Shown here: positions 10,789 to 23,170 of the stretch, in pieces | How the letters are laid out: the number at the start of each line of letters is the position of its first letter | Numbering within the stretch: position 1 is the stretch's first letter | Assembly: GCF_964340395.1 (NCBI RefSeq) | Contig: NC_135549.1 | Location: 35,490,332 to 35,554,331, forward strand | From: Glandiceps talaboti | Taxonomy: Eukaryota > Hemichordata > Enteropneusta > Spengelidae | DNA: 64,000 nt | Direction of reading: 5' to 3' | Position numbers and translations under genes: made by a program | Notes under the pieces: generated by a model | What the model was told of the DNA's origin: nothing | Database searches by the model: none | What the model saw: only the letters and a program-made list of their open reading frames with translations

Positions 10789-12770
10789 ACAACAATTGGC
10801 ATGCATCCAATTGGTCCTAAATGAGGACTATACAATAATTGGCATGCATCCAATTGGTCCTGAATGAGGACTATACCACAATTGGCATGCATCCAATTGG
10901 TCCTGAATGAGGACCATACAACAATTGGCATGCATCCAATTGGCCCAGAATGAGGACTACATGTATACAACAATTGGCATGCATCCAATTGGTCCTGAAT
11001 GAGGACTATACCACAATTGGCATGCATCCAATTGGTCCTGTATGAGGACTATACCACAATTGGCATGCATCCAATTGGTCCTGAATGAGGACTATACCAC
11101 AATTGGCATGCATCCAATTGGTCCTGAATGAGGACTATACAACAATTGGCATGCATCCAATTGGCCCAGAATGAGGAATATACCACAATTGGTATGCATC
11201 CAATTGGTCCTGAATGAGGACTATACCACAATTGGCATGCATCCAATTGGTCCTGAATGAGAACTATACCACAATTGGCATACATCCAATTGGTCCTGAA
11301 TGAGAACTATACAACAATTGGCATGCATCCAATTGGTCCTGTATGAGGACTATACCACAATTGGCATGCATCCAATTGGTCCTGAATGAGGACTATACAA
11401 CAATTGGCATGCATCCAATTGGCCCAGAATGAGGACTATACCACAATTGGTATGCATCCAATTGGTCCTGAATGAGGACTATACCACAATTGGCATGCAT
11501 CCAATTGGTCCTGAATGAGAACTATACAACAATTGGCATGCATCCAATTGGTCCTGAATGAGGACTACATGTATACAACAATTGGCATGCATCCAATTGG
11601 TCCTGAATGAGGACTATACAACAATTGGCATACATCCAATTGGTCCTGAATGAGAACTATACAACAATTGGCATGCATCCAATTGGTCCTGAATGAGGAC
11701 TATACAACAATTGGCATGCATCCAATTGGCCCAGAACGAGGACTACATGTATACAACAATTGGCATGCATCCAATTGGTCCTGAATGAGGACTATACCAC
11801 AATTGGTATGCATCCAATTGGTCCTGAATGAGGACTATACAACAATTGGCATGCATCCAATTGGCCCAGAACGAGGACTACATGTATACAACAATTGGCA
11901 TGCATCCAATTGGCCCAGGACAAGGACTACATGTATACCACAATTGGCATGCATCCAATTGGTCCTGAATGAGAACTATACCACAATTGGCATGCATCCA
12001 ATTGGTCCTGAATGAGGACTATACCACAATTGGCATGCATCCAATTGGTCCTGAATGAGGACCATACAACAATTGGCATGCATCCAATTGGCCCAGAACG
12101 AGGACTACATGTATACAACAATTGGCATGCATCCAATTGGTCCTGAATGAGGACTATACCACAATTGGCATGCATCCAATTGGTCCTGAATGAGGACTAT
12201 ACCACAATTGGCGTGCATCCAATTGGTCCTGAATGAGGACTATACCACAATTGGTATGCATCCAATTGGTCCTGAATGAGGACTATACAACAATTGGCAT
12301 GCATCCAATTGGCCCAGAACGAGGACTACATGTATACAACAATTGGCATGCATCCAATTGGTCCTGAATGAGGACCATACAACAATTGGCATGCATCCAA
12401 TTGGTCCTGAATGAGAACTATACAACAATTGGCATGCATCCAATTGGTCCTAAATGAGAACTATACAACAATTGGCATGCATCCAATTGGTCCTGAATGA
12501 GGACCATACAACAATTGGTATGCATCCAATTGGTCCTGAATGAGGACTATACAACAATTGACATGCATCCAATTGGCCCAGAACGAGTACTACATGTATA
12601 CAACAATTGGCATGCATCCAATTGGCCCAGAACAAGGACTACATGTATACCACAATTGGCATGCATCCAATTGGTCCTGAATGAGGACTATACAACAATT
12701 GGCATGCATCCAATTGGCCCAGAATGAGGACTACATGTATACCACACTTGGCATGAATCCAATTGGCCCT
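10789..12770. repeat. 43-bp palindrome-containing satellite, ~45 units
   Basis: The unit is about 43 bp, with the core CAATTGGCATGCATCCAATTG followed by GTCCTGAATGAGGACTATACMA. Each unit contains the inverted arms CAATTGG and CCAATTG around CATGCAT, so each can form a short hairpin. Variants include GGCCC for GGTCC and a 47-48-bp form with ACTACATGTATACAAC. The long open frames in several phases (10752-12727) are products of this periodicity, not genes. The array lies in the intron upstream of the exon ending at 10677. Confidence 0.95.
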
Positions 12771-12878
12771 GAACCTACTCATTTCATCAGGCCTATAGCA
12801 AAACTGCATTGACTTTAACTTTAGAATATATGAAAATGTCCCATGTGATTATATAACATACTGGATAGGCTTCATTTA

Positions 12879-13350
12879 CAAAAATATTGCCAATGGCATT
12901 GTAGCACAACTGTGTTTGGCTGTTGCTATGGGCGTGTTTTTGTTAATAGGCATATTTGCATACATTTTTGGAATCTTTAAACACTTGGCTACCCTTCCCA
13001 GTTTGCATCTTTGCAATATAAAACATCATTTGGCTGTTGCTATGGGTGTGGTCTCATTACTAGGCATATTTACATACATTTTAGTATTCTTTAGTCACCT
13101 ACCTACCCATCCCTGTTGTTATCTTTGTACTATGCACCATCATTTCTTTGTTGCTAAGGGTGTGGCTATGGTTGCAAGGGCCAGTTGTATCGAAATGTTT
13201 TGAATAAAACCTCCACAAACACTAACAATAACACGGCAGAACAACACCTCCAGAAACATCCCAACTAAGCTTCAGCCCCGTTCATCATGTAGTTTTCAAG
13301 ACCAAAATTGTCACTATCAGTCCTAATTTGCATACTGCTGATGAATATTA
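12879..13350 (-). mobile_element. Helitron-like family 2, copy 4 (truncated)
   Basis: It begins with the family's hairpin end, AAAATATTGCCAATGGCATTG followed by TAGCACAACTG. Three internal units follow (near 12915, 13030 and 13140), then part of the middle region to about 13350. The microsatellite and TTAG end are missing. Confidence 0.65.
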
Positions 13351-13546
13351 ATGAGTTACTTGCATAATTGAGGGTTTCGGTAATTAGGCTTTATCTTAAT
13401 AATGCATGCTTAAAATTTAATATAATTTGGTACTCAAATAGATGATAACACAGTGCATGTGTCATAGAAAGATTGATAATATAGCTTGTAGTTTTAATGA
13501 CTCATTTCATAAATAATGATTTTCAGTATAAATTAGGCTATAGTTT

Positions 13547-15260
13547 AACAAGTCATTGAAAATGACATTGTCCCAGCTATGATTGGGTTTTATGGAACTG
13601 GCAGTTTATGTTGTCATTTTCAAACCTGGTTAATGTTGTTTGGCCTCATATGGTTGTTTTTGATATCACTACTCTGTTCAAGCATGTCTGAGTTATGGCT
13701 TTGGACAGTGAAAACTGCGCCAACAAAATGGCTGTCAGGCAGCCATATCGGATGTGTCAAGACGAAAATGGATATGTACATGTATGTCACAGAACACTGT
13801 GCTAATACCAACTTTGAATGAGATCTGTTCAAGCATGTCTGAGTTACGGCTTTGGACATGGAAAATTCGCAAACAAAATGGCTGCCACGCAGCCATATTG
13901 GATCATATCACGACAACAATGACAAGTCATTGAGAATGACATAGTCCCCGCTATGATTGGGTTTTAAGGAATTATCACTACTTTGATCACGCAACACACT
14001 TGTGAACCTAAATCAAATAGACTTAGATATGTTGTGCCTGGTTGTTGGACATGGAACATGCCCACAACAATAAAGGATTGGTCGGGTATGGGGGATCATA
14101 TCACGATGAAAATGAATATGCACATGTATGTCATAGAACACTGTCCTAATACCAACTTTGAATGAGATCTGTTCAAGCATGTCTGAGTTATGGCTTTGGA
14201 CATAGAAAAATCGCAAACAAAATGGCTGCCAGGCGGCCATATTTGATCGTATCACAATGAAAATGGATATGCACATGTATGTCATAGAACACTGTCCTAA
14301 TACCAACTTTGAATGAGATCTGTTCAAGCATGTCTGAGTTATGGCTTTGGACATTTAAATTCACAAACAAAATGGCTGCCTGGCGGCCATATTGGATCGT
14401 ATCATGACAACAATGAATATGCACATATATGCCATAGAACACTGTCCTAATGCCAACTTTGAATGAGATCTGTTCAAGCATGTCTGAGTTATGGCTTTAG
14501 ACAGGGAAAATTTGCAAACAAAATGGCTGCTAGGCGGCCATATTGGATCGTATCATGAAACAAATTGCTTTGCATATGTATGCCATTGTATGTTGCCCCT
14601 GTACCAGGTTTGAAAAAAATCGGTCCAGGCATCTCCAAGAAACGGCTGCGGACGGACGGACGCACGCACGCACGGACGCACGGAACCCAATCCATAAGTC
14701 CCCTTCTCGGACTTCGTCCGGCGGGGACTAAATATGCACATGTATGTCATAGAACACTGTCCTAATACCAACTTTGAACGAGATCTGTTCAAGCATGTCT
14801 GTGTTATGGCTTTGGACATGGAAAATTCGCAAACAAAATGGCTGCCAGGCAGCCATATCGGATTGTATCACGACGAAAATGGAAATATGCACATGTATGT
14901 CATAGAACACTGTGCTAATACCAACTTTGAATGAGATCTGTTCAAGCATGTCTGAGTTATGGCTTTGGACATGGAAAATTCGCAAACAAAATGGCTGCCA
15001 GGCAGCCATATCGGATTGTATCACGATTAAAATGGATATGCACATGTATGTCATAGAACACTGTGCTAATACCAACTTTAAATGAGATCTGTTCAAACAT
15101 GTCTGAGTTATGGCTTTGGACATGAAAAATTCGCAAACAAAATGGCTGCCAGGCAGCCATATCGAATTGTATCATGACGAAAATCAATATGCACATGGAT
15201 GCACATGGACGGACTGATGCATGGACAGACGGAACCCAATCCATAAGTCCCCGCCAACTA
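13547..15260 (-). mobile_element. Helitron-like family 1, copy A1 (host of a nested copy)
   Basis: The left end is AACAAGTCATTGAAAATGAC at 13547. It is followed by ~150-bp tandem units marked by GTCTGAGTTATGGCTTTGGA. At 13921 the array is interrupted by copy A2 and resumes at 14731 with AATATGCACATGTATGTCAT. It ends in a GACGGA-type run and a shortened terminus, CCATAAGTCCCCGCCAACTA, at about 15260. Open frames across the tandem units on both strands (recurring SKAITQTCLNRSHSKL-like strings) are repeat artefacts. Confidence 0.75.
13922..14730 (-). mobile_element. Helitron-like family 1, copy A2, nested in A1
   Basis: This element runs from ACAAGTCATTGAGAATGACA to GCGGGGACTA and is inserted inside a tandem unit of copy A1. 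Removing it joins ACAACAATG to AATATGCACATG, which is exactly the uninterrupted unit found elsewhere (for example near 30915). No target-site duplication is seen beyond one ambiguous A. Contents in order: terminal hairpin GTCATTGAGAATGAC, arm TAGTCCCCGC, tandem units, an ACGG/ACGC microsatellite (about 14651-14685), and a terminal hairpin with AGTCCCC and GGGGACT arms. Confidence 0.8.
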
Positions 15261-15369
15261 AAAATGCATGCTTTACATTGAATATAATTTGGTACATACA
15301 TGTACTTCAAACAAAACAAAAGGGCACATGTAATGAAACGCTTGTTGATGTAGTGTTTTTCAATAAGCG

Positions 15370-16240
15370 ATGTATCGGCTAGAATAGCTTGGCTGTTTGT
15401 TTTATTCTTCTTTTTGTAACATGTGTAGAAGTGGTTCTGCTGTTCAGCTCTTCCACTGTGCAGATTTGTTTTAGCAAAGTAATAAAGTGGTTAGTAGTTT
15501 CATATGATGACTCTCACACACTATAGAACTCATTTCACACCGAAAGTTGGTAAAATATTGTACTTGTATATTATAGTCACAATTTTACAAAAAAATATTT
15601 TTACCCCTAGTTTGCATATTAATAACCCAATCAACTTGTCTTGAACAAACTTATATCTGCTCATCCTAAGACACCTGCACAAGAAATTCCAACCCCTCAA
15701 TTGGCATAGTAGTTTTGGAGAAGATTTTAAAGGAAAGGTCAAACCAAACACACTTGCACTTTTAGATAGCTTATCCTTTTATTTTTAATTGATATGTATA
15801 TGAATTAAAAAAAAATAAAAATATATTAAAGTTCTGTGAATTTGAAACATCAAAATTCTGCTATCTTGAGCCTCACTGTATGATGCCATGGGGGGGGGGG
15901 GGGGGGGAACGACTTTTGCCTCAAATGATGCTGGGAAAACTCCCTGCTTGTGACATCATGGCATCCAAAACGTCCATCATTTTCAGCACAATAGCAAATC
16001 TTTTTCACATTAACTGGTCCACAGAGACACCCAGTATTGTGCAAAGTGTGACTGCAAAAAAAATTGGAACTGATTTATCGAAAGAACAAGTGACCTATCA
16101 GTCAGAATAGCTCTGCTGTTTTTGTTGTTCTTTTTTTTATTTTTGTAATGTGTAGAAATGGTTCTGTTGTTCAGCTCTTCCACTAGGTAGTTTTGTTTTT
16201 ATTGAAATAATAAAGTGATCAGTGGTTTCATATGATGAAA
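15370..16240 (+). repeat. two direct copies of a ~140-bp segment
   Basis: The segment at about 15370-15515 ('gttctgctgttcagctcttc', then 'aataaagtggttagtagttt') recurs diverged at about 16105-16240. Between them lie a fragment of a dispersed repeat also seen at 46800-46920 ('taacccaatcaacttgtctt', about 15610-15730) and a poly-G run (15890-15907). Origin unknown. Confidence 0.6.
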
Positions 16241-16244
16241 CTGT

Positions 16245-17700
16245 GGCCTTATTATTTATTATACATTTTAAAAAAACCTCATACAGATTGATTAGAGTGC
16301 CTGTGGTCCATACCACATGTTGAACTTTCAAATAGTAGTCTTGTCAAACCTGTAGTAGTTGGATAGATCTCATTCAAAGATAGAAATGACATTTGATTGA
16401 ATGACTAAAATTGGCCAAGGACTTTTGAAGACATGGATTTGTAAAGCATTAAATTTCCGAATTTTTTCTGCCATGACTTCCAAATTGTGAACAATTAAGT
16501 TTTTCCCAACTTTGTGATATGATATAAACAAAAAAAAAGACAATAATTTTCTAGACAAAGCTATCTGTTTTTTATACAGAAAAAGTGTTTGTCAACTGAA
16601 ATAAGGATGTACTGTAGTTAGTAAGTATCATACATATGAATACAGGCACTTGCAAATCATGAGTTTTGCTAAAATCAGTAATTGTTGAAAACTGTTTTCT
16701 CCAGTACCATTAATTACGTATGCATATTTCTTGTAAAGCACTTTCAACATCATGAAATTTCAGATACTGTGCGTTTCAAAGGGTGCTGAATCTGATGGTG
16801 TCATAGAAATCTGGGTACAGATCCTTCTAATATGAGTTTCTGAAATTATGCAAATTAGGTGGGCTAATTATGCAAATGTTTCAAAATTATGAGAGAAGTA
16901 GCACACTTCATTAAGTTTCTTTCACACCATATGGTACAAACTGCGATGTACATAGGTCACTGTTCTGATTTCAAATGCCGGTTACAATGCATCACTGAAT
17001 ACAGGCGATAAACGCCAGAGAAAATAATGAAAATTTAAACATATTTTTTCATGTCGTAGTATTAAAGAACAAAAACCATCTTTCTGCTCATTTTCATCAC
17101 CAAAAGGAATATATTCATCACTTTAAACCACTTTCAGGCCATTCAGAACTATAGTGTCATTGTGTCGCTCGGCAATTATTTTTATCAGTAACCACTGTAT
17201 CTTGGCCTGTTTTGATGCCCATGCACGTACTTCCACAAAGACGGTTTGATTGGAAAACTAAACTCGTAAACAGAGAGGACTCACTCAATATCGATCAAAA
17301 TCAGTAATACATACATAATTCCATATAAAAGAAAACACTAGCTTTCAACTGAGACGTATCCTTTATCTGCAATTCTGGGCACTTCTGGTCCAGAATCGAC
17401 TTGAAAGTTTTAAATTGTCTCCTAACAGAGAATCAATAGGATGATGCTATGACCCATTGTAAACTTCAAAAACCTTTCAAACAAGTGATCATATCTCGAG
17501 ATTGGGTGACCCAGTCCCCCATACACCTGATGAGTCTGACCAAAGATCTTCTGTACCAAGAAACTGTGTAGCGCCCTCAACTGCAGACTTTGAAATTCAA
17601 AGAGTCTCACAGTGCACAGTCCCCCCATCCCCTCTGACTTGTGGAATACCGAATACATGAGGCATATGAAAACGGCCACTTTTTAGCTCCGCTCGCAATT
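16245..17700. other. unannotated interval
   Basis: No gene or recognised repeat. Open frames on either strand (up to 85 codons at 17422-17679) lack splice context and recognisable motifs. Confidence 0.5.
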
Positions 17701-17701
17701 G

Positions 17702-20143
17702 AAAAAAAATCACATTTTAAAGGTGATTCAAAATGCTCACATTCACTATCGCTAATTTGCTAGACGACATGTTTGTGAAATGCATTCTGGTTTTAAAACT
17801 TTTCAAAAGCGTCTGCAAACACCTTAAAATGACCTTTTTTCAGTCACTTCCCTTCGGATTTACTTCTCGAGTTTTCAGGTATTTCCGGTCCCACCTAGAC
17901 CACGGGATTTTATGATGGTACACATTAGCACTAAGACTATGACGAGCGTAGTCACTAGGTGAATAAAACTCAACAGCATTGTGAAAAAATACATTGCTAG
18001 TGGTTGTAACAGATATCAGTAAAAAAAAACTACACTCTACATGTCTTATTAACCAACATTTACCGATATTTACTCACACTTTCTGACTAATTGGCAGTGT
18101 CTGTGGGTATAAATGCTAAAATATTATCTCCCCATATTGTGGCAAAATAAATCAAAACGGCTAGACTACAGTGTAGATATACATAAACACTTGTAATGTC
18201 GCTCGTGTGTTTCAATTTATTTATCTGATTTTTTTAATTATTTGCCGAGGAGAAGCATTACAATATCTTCGACAGGCATGGCGTCGACAGCATATTATAG
18301 CCCACTATACTCGACTATACTCACTGACGTCGCCTTTTGAACGGCGCATTTAGCAAAAAAGTAAACATATTTATCTTGAATAAATATACTAGCTATTAGA
18401 TTGCCATATTATCAGCAATAAAATTCTAAAGAACTGAGGAAATTTCGTGAGTTTAGTGTTGTCATTTACATGACTTTAGCAACTCGTCTGGAAGAAAACT
18501 TGTATGGTTTCCCTTGTTGCGATATCACTTAATTTAATGCAACAAGCCTATTTAATATTCATTAGAAGAATTCTGTAACGAATCATGGTATTCGAAGTAT
18601 ACAGTCTAGGAAACCAACAAATCAAATATCGCGATGTGTTCATGATATTAAATATGATTGGACAATATTGACGTCGGCAATCAAGGTCGTGACCCCAGCA
18701 CATGGTTATGAAAGAAAGCCTGCAACTAGATACTTGGCTAGCCACGTCCGGTCCAGTTTCTCAGGGTTTGTTTTGAAGTTAGAGACGTTATTTCTGTACG
18801 ACTTGAAGAATTTTACAATATATCTGATTGATAAATATGGATTACATCAACACGTGGATAAATTTAACCCGACACGAATGTGCGCTGTGCTCTCCCGATT
18901 CCATACGTACATTGTCACTGCTTCAGCTTTGATCGGCGGAACTATCCTAGTATAAGCTTACTGCCGCGGCCGCCGCGGTGACTGCACAAAACTTGACAAC
19001 ACTACCCCTCTACCGATATATAATAATCACCTGTATACCGTGATAAAAACAAGCAATAATTCGAGTCCCCAACAAGTCGATGAGACCTACTTCTGTTCTG
19101 TCCGATCCGAATGCGAGTTTCTTAGGTTTTATATGGGTTTCAGACTCGGACTAGAGTATTACGCCCTAGACAATAATAGACTGATGTAAACTTGTGTTCA
19201 CAAGCCAAACATGTGACAATACAAGACCACAACGAAAACTGTGAAAAATTTACAGGTCAGTCTCATTTTATATATGGACAACAAAATTAGGTCTGTCACA
19301 GTTCCATTTACATGATGCAATGACTCGGAGCGTACTTCCATATGCTCGGACCAAATCGAATCAATTAGTGTATTATGGGACCAACAAATATATTGTGGCA
19401 CATGTCCCGATACGCCTTCTTGAAGTTTCCCATTGGTATTCTAATAGCTAGTATATTTATTCGAGATGAAATATGTTTACTTTGTTGTTAAATGCACTGT
19501 TCAAAAGGCGACGCGAGTACGATTGGGCTAAAATATGCCATCCTTGGCCCGGGGATGCCGTCAAACGTCACGACGGTATCGTAATGCTTCTTGTCGGCAA
19601 ATAATAATAAATCAGATAAATAAAAGTCAATGAATGTGAAACACGCGACATTACAAGTGTTTATATATATCTAGTCTAGCCGTTTTGATTTATTTTGCCA
19701 TAATATGGGGAGATCATATTTTAGCATTTATACCCACAGACACTGCCAATTAGTCAGAAAGTGTGAGTAAATATCGGTAAATGTTGGTTAATAAGACATG
19801 TAGACTGTAGTTTTTGTTTACTGATGTCTATTACAACCACCAGCAATGTATTTTTTCACAATGCTGTTGAGTTTTATTCACCTGTTGACTACGCTCGTCA
19901 TAGGCTACGTGCTAACCATGTCTCCTTATGACGTCATAAAATCCTGTGGTCTAGGTGGGACCGGAAATACCCGAAAACTCTCGAAGTAAATCCGAAGGGA
20001 AGTGACTGAAAAAAGGTCATTTTAAGGTGTTTGCAGACGCTTTTGAAAAGTTTTAAAACCAGAATGCATTTCACAAACATGTAGTCTAGCAAATTAGCAA
20101 TAGTGAATGTGAGCATTTTGAATCACCTTTAAGGTGTTTTTTT
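17702..20143. mobile_element. ~2.4-kb element with ~700-bp terminal inverted repeats
   Basis: The left arm (about 17702-18402) and right arm (about 19437-20143) are inverted copies of each other over about 700 bp, with scattered differences and small indels. The same 60-codon frame starting MLTFTIANLLD appears on opposite strands in the two arms (17733-17915 and 20116-19934), a direct consequence. The outer ends contain a short palindrome-like CACCTTTAAAGGTG. The spacer (about 18403-19436) holds a GC-rich CCGCGGCCGCCGCGG (about 18963) and a 95-codon open frame at 18668-18955 (+) with no recognised domain. This is a fold-back type, probably non-autonomous DNA transposon; no transposase was recognised. 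Confidence 0.75.
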
Positions 20144-21150
20144 CCCATATTTCTTGTCATACCTACCAAAAATAATTTTACAGTGAAAATGAACTTTTAA
20201 ATCTGAACAAAATGATGCTTTACATGTATTTATCAAAATCCGTCCTCTCTGAGTGGAGTGGAGATATTGTCTTCTCAATGTCTGTGCCTGTGCACACACT
20301 GGCAGAAAATTTTTCGGTGTGTCTGACATGACTACAAATAGTGTAGCAATTTCTTAGTACAGTGATGCCTTGATACTTGTTACAATATTATACCAGATCT
20401 ACACTGTTACAATATTACATTGCATGGCTATGTTCTGTGGCTGATATGACAACTGGAGTACGACTACACGGTAGCATACATAGTACAAAATCAAAACAAA
20501 CATGGCAGCACCCAATGAATTGTATACACACGTTTCTGTGGGTGAAGTATATCATGGAACAATTGTTTGATCGTCTGAGTCAGCAAGAATTTTGATTCAA
20601 AAGCATTGAAAAAGACTTTGAAAATAGTTTCGCCATTTCACATTTAGGAGTATTCTGAATCATATGAATGGGTAGCTAAAGCACAGACAGAAATGTAAAT
20701 CAATCATGCTCATTTTCCAAGGGTTTCCAGTGCACTACATGAATTTACCGTTCACTGCATGCTCCGAGATGACTACATGGCATCATTGAAGAATAAATGA
20801 ATCTCTCTGTGTATACTGATTTTACATGTCTCGTCAGCCACGTAACATTTGTCTCCAACACTTTTGCAATTGTGTCTCTGTCACATTGAAAGTCACACTG
20901 TCGTTCATGATTTACTGCCACTGATGGACATACATTTGCTACACATCGGCCATTTTGAATCACGATTCCTACCCACATCTCATTGTGACCACCCCACTCA
21001 TGAACTTGACTTATGTTGAAACCATACATATGTTCATTACTCATTGTCCAACACTGAGTTTTCTGTAGAATGGAGGGTTACAGAAGATGCCGCAAGTCAA
21101 GGATATAATGCTTGCTAATTGAAAGTAACCATGCAATGCGATGATGACTG
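20144..21150. other. interval with an unassigned 99-codon frame (20745-21044, minus)
   Basis: The only item of note is a minus-strand open frame starting MSNEHMYGFNISQVHEWGGH. It is followed by several Cys residues (CVANVC, CDFQCD). It starts with ATG shortly after a possible acceptor, but I recognise no domain and see no clear partner exon. It may be chance. Confidence 0.25.
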
Positions 21151-21158
21151 ATTTCCAA

Positions 21159-21540
21159 TATACAAAAAAATTCATCAAAATTAGAAAAGAACATGTGCTG
21201 ACTTGAAATTAACAAATCTAAGTAAGATACCCTCCATGACAGATATCAAAGCAATCTGACAAGTAGTATTTGAGAAGAAGATGAAAATATCATTTTTAAC
21301 AAAAAATTCGTCAAAAATTGAAAATGGCACAGATCAACTTGTCATGAACTAATCTGAATAGCCTCTCCCCAAGCACCTTGCACACCAAATATACAAAAAA
21401 ATTCATCAAAATTAGAAAAGAACATGTGCTGACTTGAAATTAACAAAAAATTCGTCAAAAATTGAAAATGGCACAGATCAACTTGTCATGAACTAATCTG
21501 AATAGCCTCTCCCCAAGCACCTTGCAGACCAAATATCAAA
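21159..21540 (+). repeat. tandemly rearranged duplicated segment
   Basis: The string 'aattcatcaaaattagaaaa' occurs at about 21169 and 21401. 'aatggcacagatcaacttgt' with its following ~70 bp occurs at about 21322 and 21467. The unit has duplicated with an internal deletion. Confidence 0.75.
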
Positions 21541-21579
21541 GTATTCTGAATGGCGGTTTTGGAGAAGAAGATGAAAATA

Positions 21580-22921
21580 AAAAATACCGCCAATGGCGTT
21601 GTAGCACAATTGTACAGTTTTTAAAAATGTTTATCCATATGCTAGTCCATGCTAACAATGGGTGTTCATTTGCTGAATGACTATCCAGTTGCCTATCCAA
21701 CCATGTTGCTATCTTTACGATATATGCTATCATTTGGCTGTTGCTATGGGCGTGGTCATGTTGTTAGATATATTTGTATACATTTTTGTATGTTTTTGTT
21801 CACTTGTGTATGAATTCCTGATATTACCTTTGCAATATATATGTGATCATTTGGTTGTTGCTGTGGGCGTGGTCTTGTTGCTAGGCAAATTTACAAACAT
21901 TTTTTGAATGTTTATTCAATTGTCTATTAATCCCTGTTGTTATCTTCGCAAATATATGTGATCATTTGGTTGTTGCTATGGCGTGGTCTTGTTGCTAGGC
22001 ACATTTGCATATATTTTTTGAATGGATATTCATTTGTCTTTCTATTACTGTTGTTATCTTTGCAATATACATGATTATTTGGCTGTTGCTATTGGTGTGG
22101 TCTTGTTGCTATTGGTGTGGTCTTGTTGCTAGGCAAATTTATATACATTTTTTGAATGTTTATTCAATTGTCTATTTATCACTCGTTATCTTTGTGAAAT
22201 ACACAACTGTTTGGCTGTTGCTATGGGCGTGGTCATGGTTGCTAGGGTATTTGCATACATTTTTTGAATGCTTACTCACTTGCCAACCAGATGATGTTGT
22301 CATTTGACTAAAATATACTGCCATTTGGTTGTTGCTAAGGGCGCGGTCATGGCTGCTAGGGCCAATTCTGTTAAAAATGTTTTGAAGAAAATCTACAGAA
22401 TAACACTTTCAGAAACATCTCACCCAGTTTCAGACTCATTGACCACATACTTATAAGTTTAATAAGTTTTTGATATAAGTTTTTGATCAAAAATGAACAT
22501 CTTTACACATAATTTGCATATCACTCATGGAATCATTGTATGCATATTATTTCTTTGCCCATACATCCCTAGATGCATTCCCATTAAATTTAAACCCAAT
22601 CTGCTCAGTGGTTTTGGAATTATAGATTTTTAACCAAAAAGACACATTTTTAGCACTAATTTGCATATTACTGATGGAATCATCATGTCATGAACACATC
22701 TTACTTTATGCCCCCTTAAGAATGATCCCACCAAATTTCACACCAATCTGCCCAGTAGTTTCTGAGTTTAAGTTTTTTGACCAAAAATCACATTGTTTGA
22801 CCCAAATCACACACCTGTGATGCGATTATTTTGATTTGAACAATTTCCCAACTAGACACCCAAGGTAATGGACTCACCAAATATCATGGCAATCGGTTCA
22901 GCAGTTCTTTACTTTAAGTTG

Positions 22922-22977
<56 letters not shown>

Positions 22978-23038
22978 TAGGCAGACAGATGCCGGGCGAT
23001 CCCTATAGCACTACTGAACCTCAGTTCAGTTGTGCTAA
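21580..23038 (-). mobile_element. Helitron-like family 2, copy 5 (longest complete copy)
   Basis: This is the best full-length member. The left end is AAATACCGCCAATGGCGTTG then TAGCACAATTG. It has about six ~115-bp internal units (GTTGCTATGGGCGTGGTC cores near 21740, 21860, 21975, 22090, 22215 and 22330). A conserved non-repetitive middle and a long CA microsatellite (about 22924-22975) follow. It ends CAGTTCAGTTGTGCTAA at 23038. It has no coding capacity. Confidence 0.78.
22924..22975. repeat. (CA)n microsatellite
   Basis: Perfect CA run of about 26 units inside family 2 copy 5. Confidence 0.92.
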
Positions 23039-23170
23039 CAAAAAATATATGTAAATAAACCATAAACAAATAGCTATAACTATACATTCAAATATAACAT
23101 GAACTCTGTCTCTTGGTACATCCAATACATATGATATGGAGTCACAAAACTGCACTATGGCCACCTTTAA

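Noticed and set aside
10752-12727. Several 60-95-codon open frames (strings such as MHANCGIVLIQDQLDACQLL)
   Set aside because: They are translations of the 43-bp satellite. The unit length is not a multiple of three, so the same strings appear in all phases and on both strands.
12916-13203. 95-codon hydrophobic frame resembling a membrane protein (also at 21677-22307)
   Set aside because: It is the family 2 minisatellite translated; the apparent membrane segments repeat with the unit.
13983-15319. Open frames with recurring SKAITQTCLNRSHSKLVLGQ and IHVHIHF strings (also at 30847-32439, 52342-52743 and 61003-63972)
   Set aside because: They are translations of the ~150-bp family 1 tandem unit; the same strings recur in every copy and have no start or splice context.
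17733-17915. 60-codon frame MLTFTIANLLDDMFVKCILV, matched at 20116-19934
   Set aside because: Its repetition reflects the inverted arms of the 17702-20143 element. There is no independent coding evidence.
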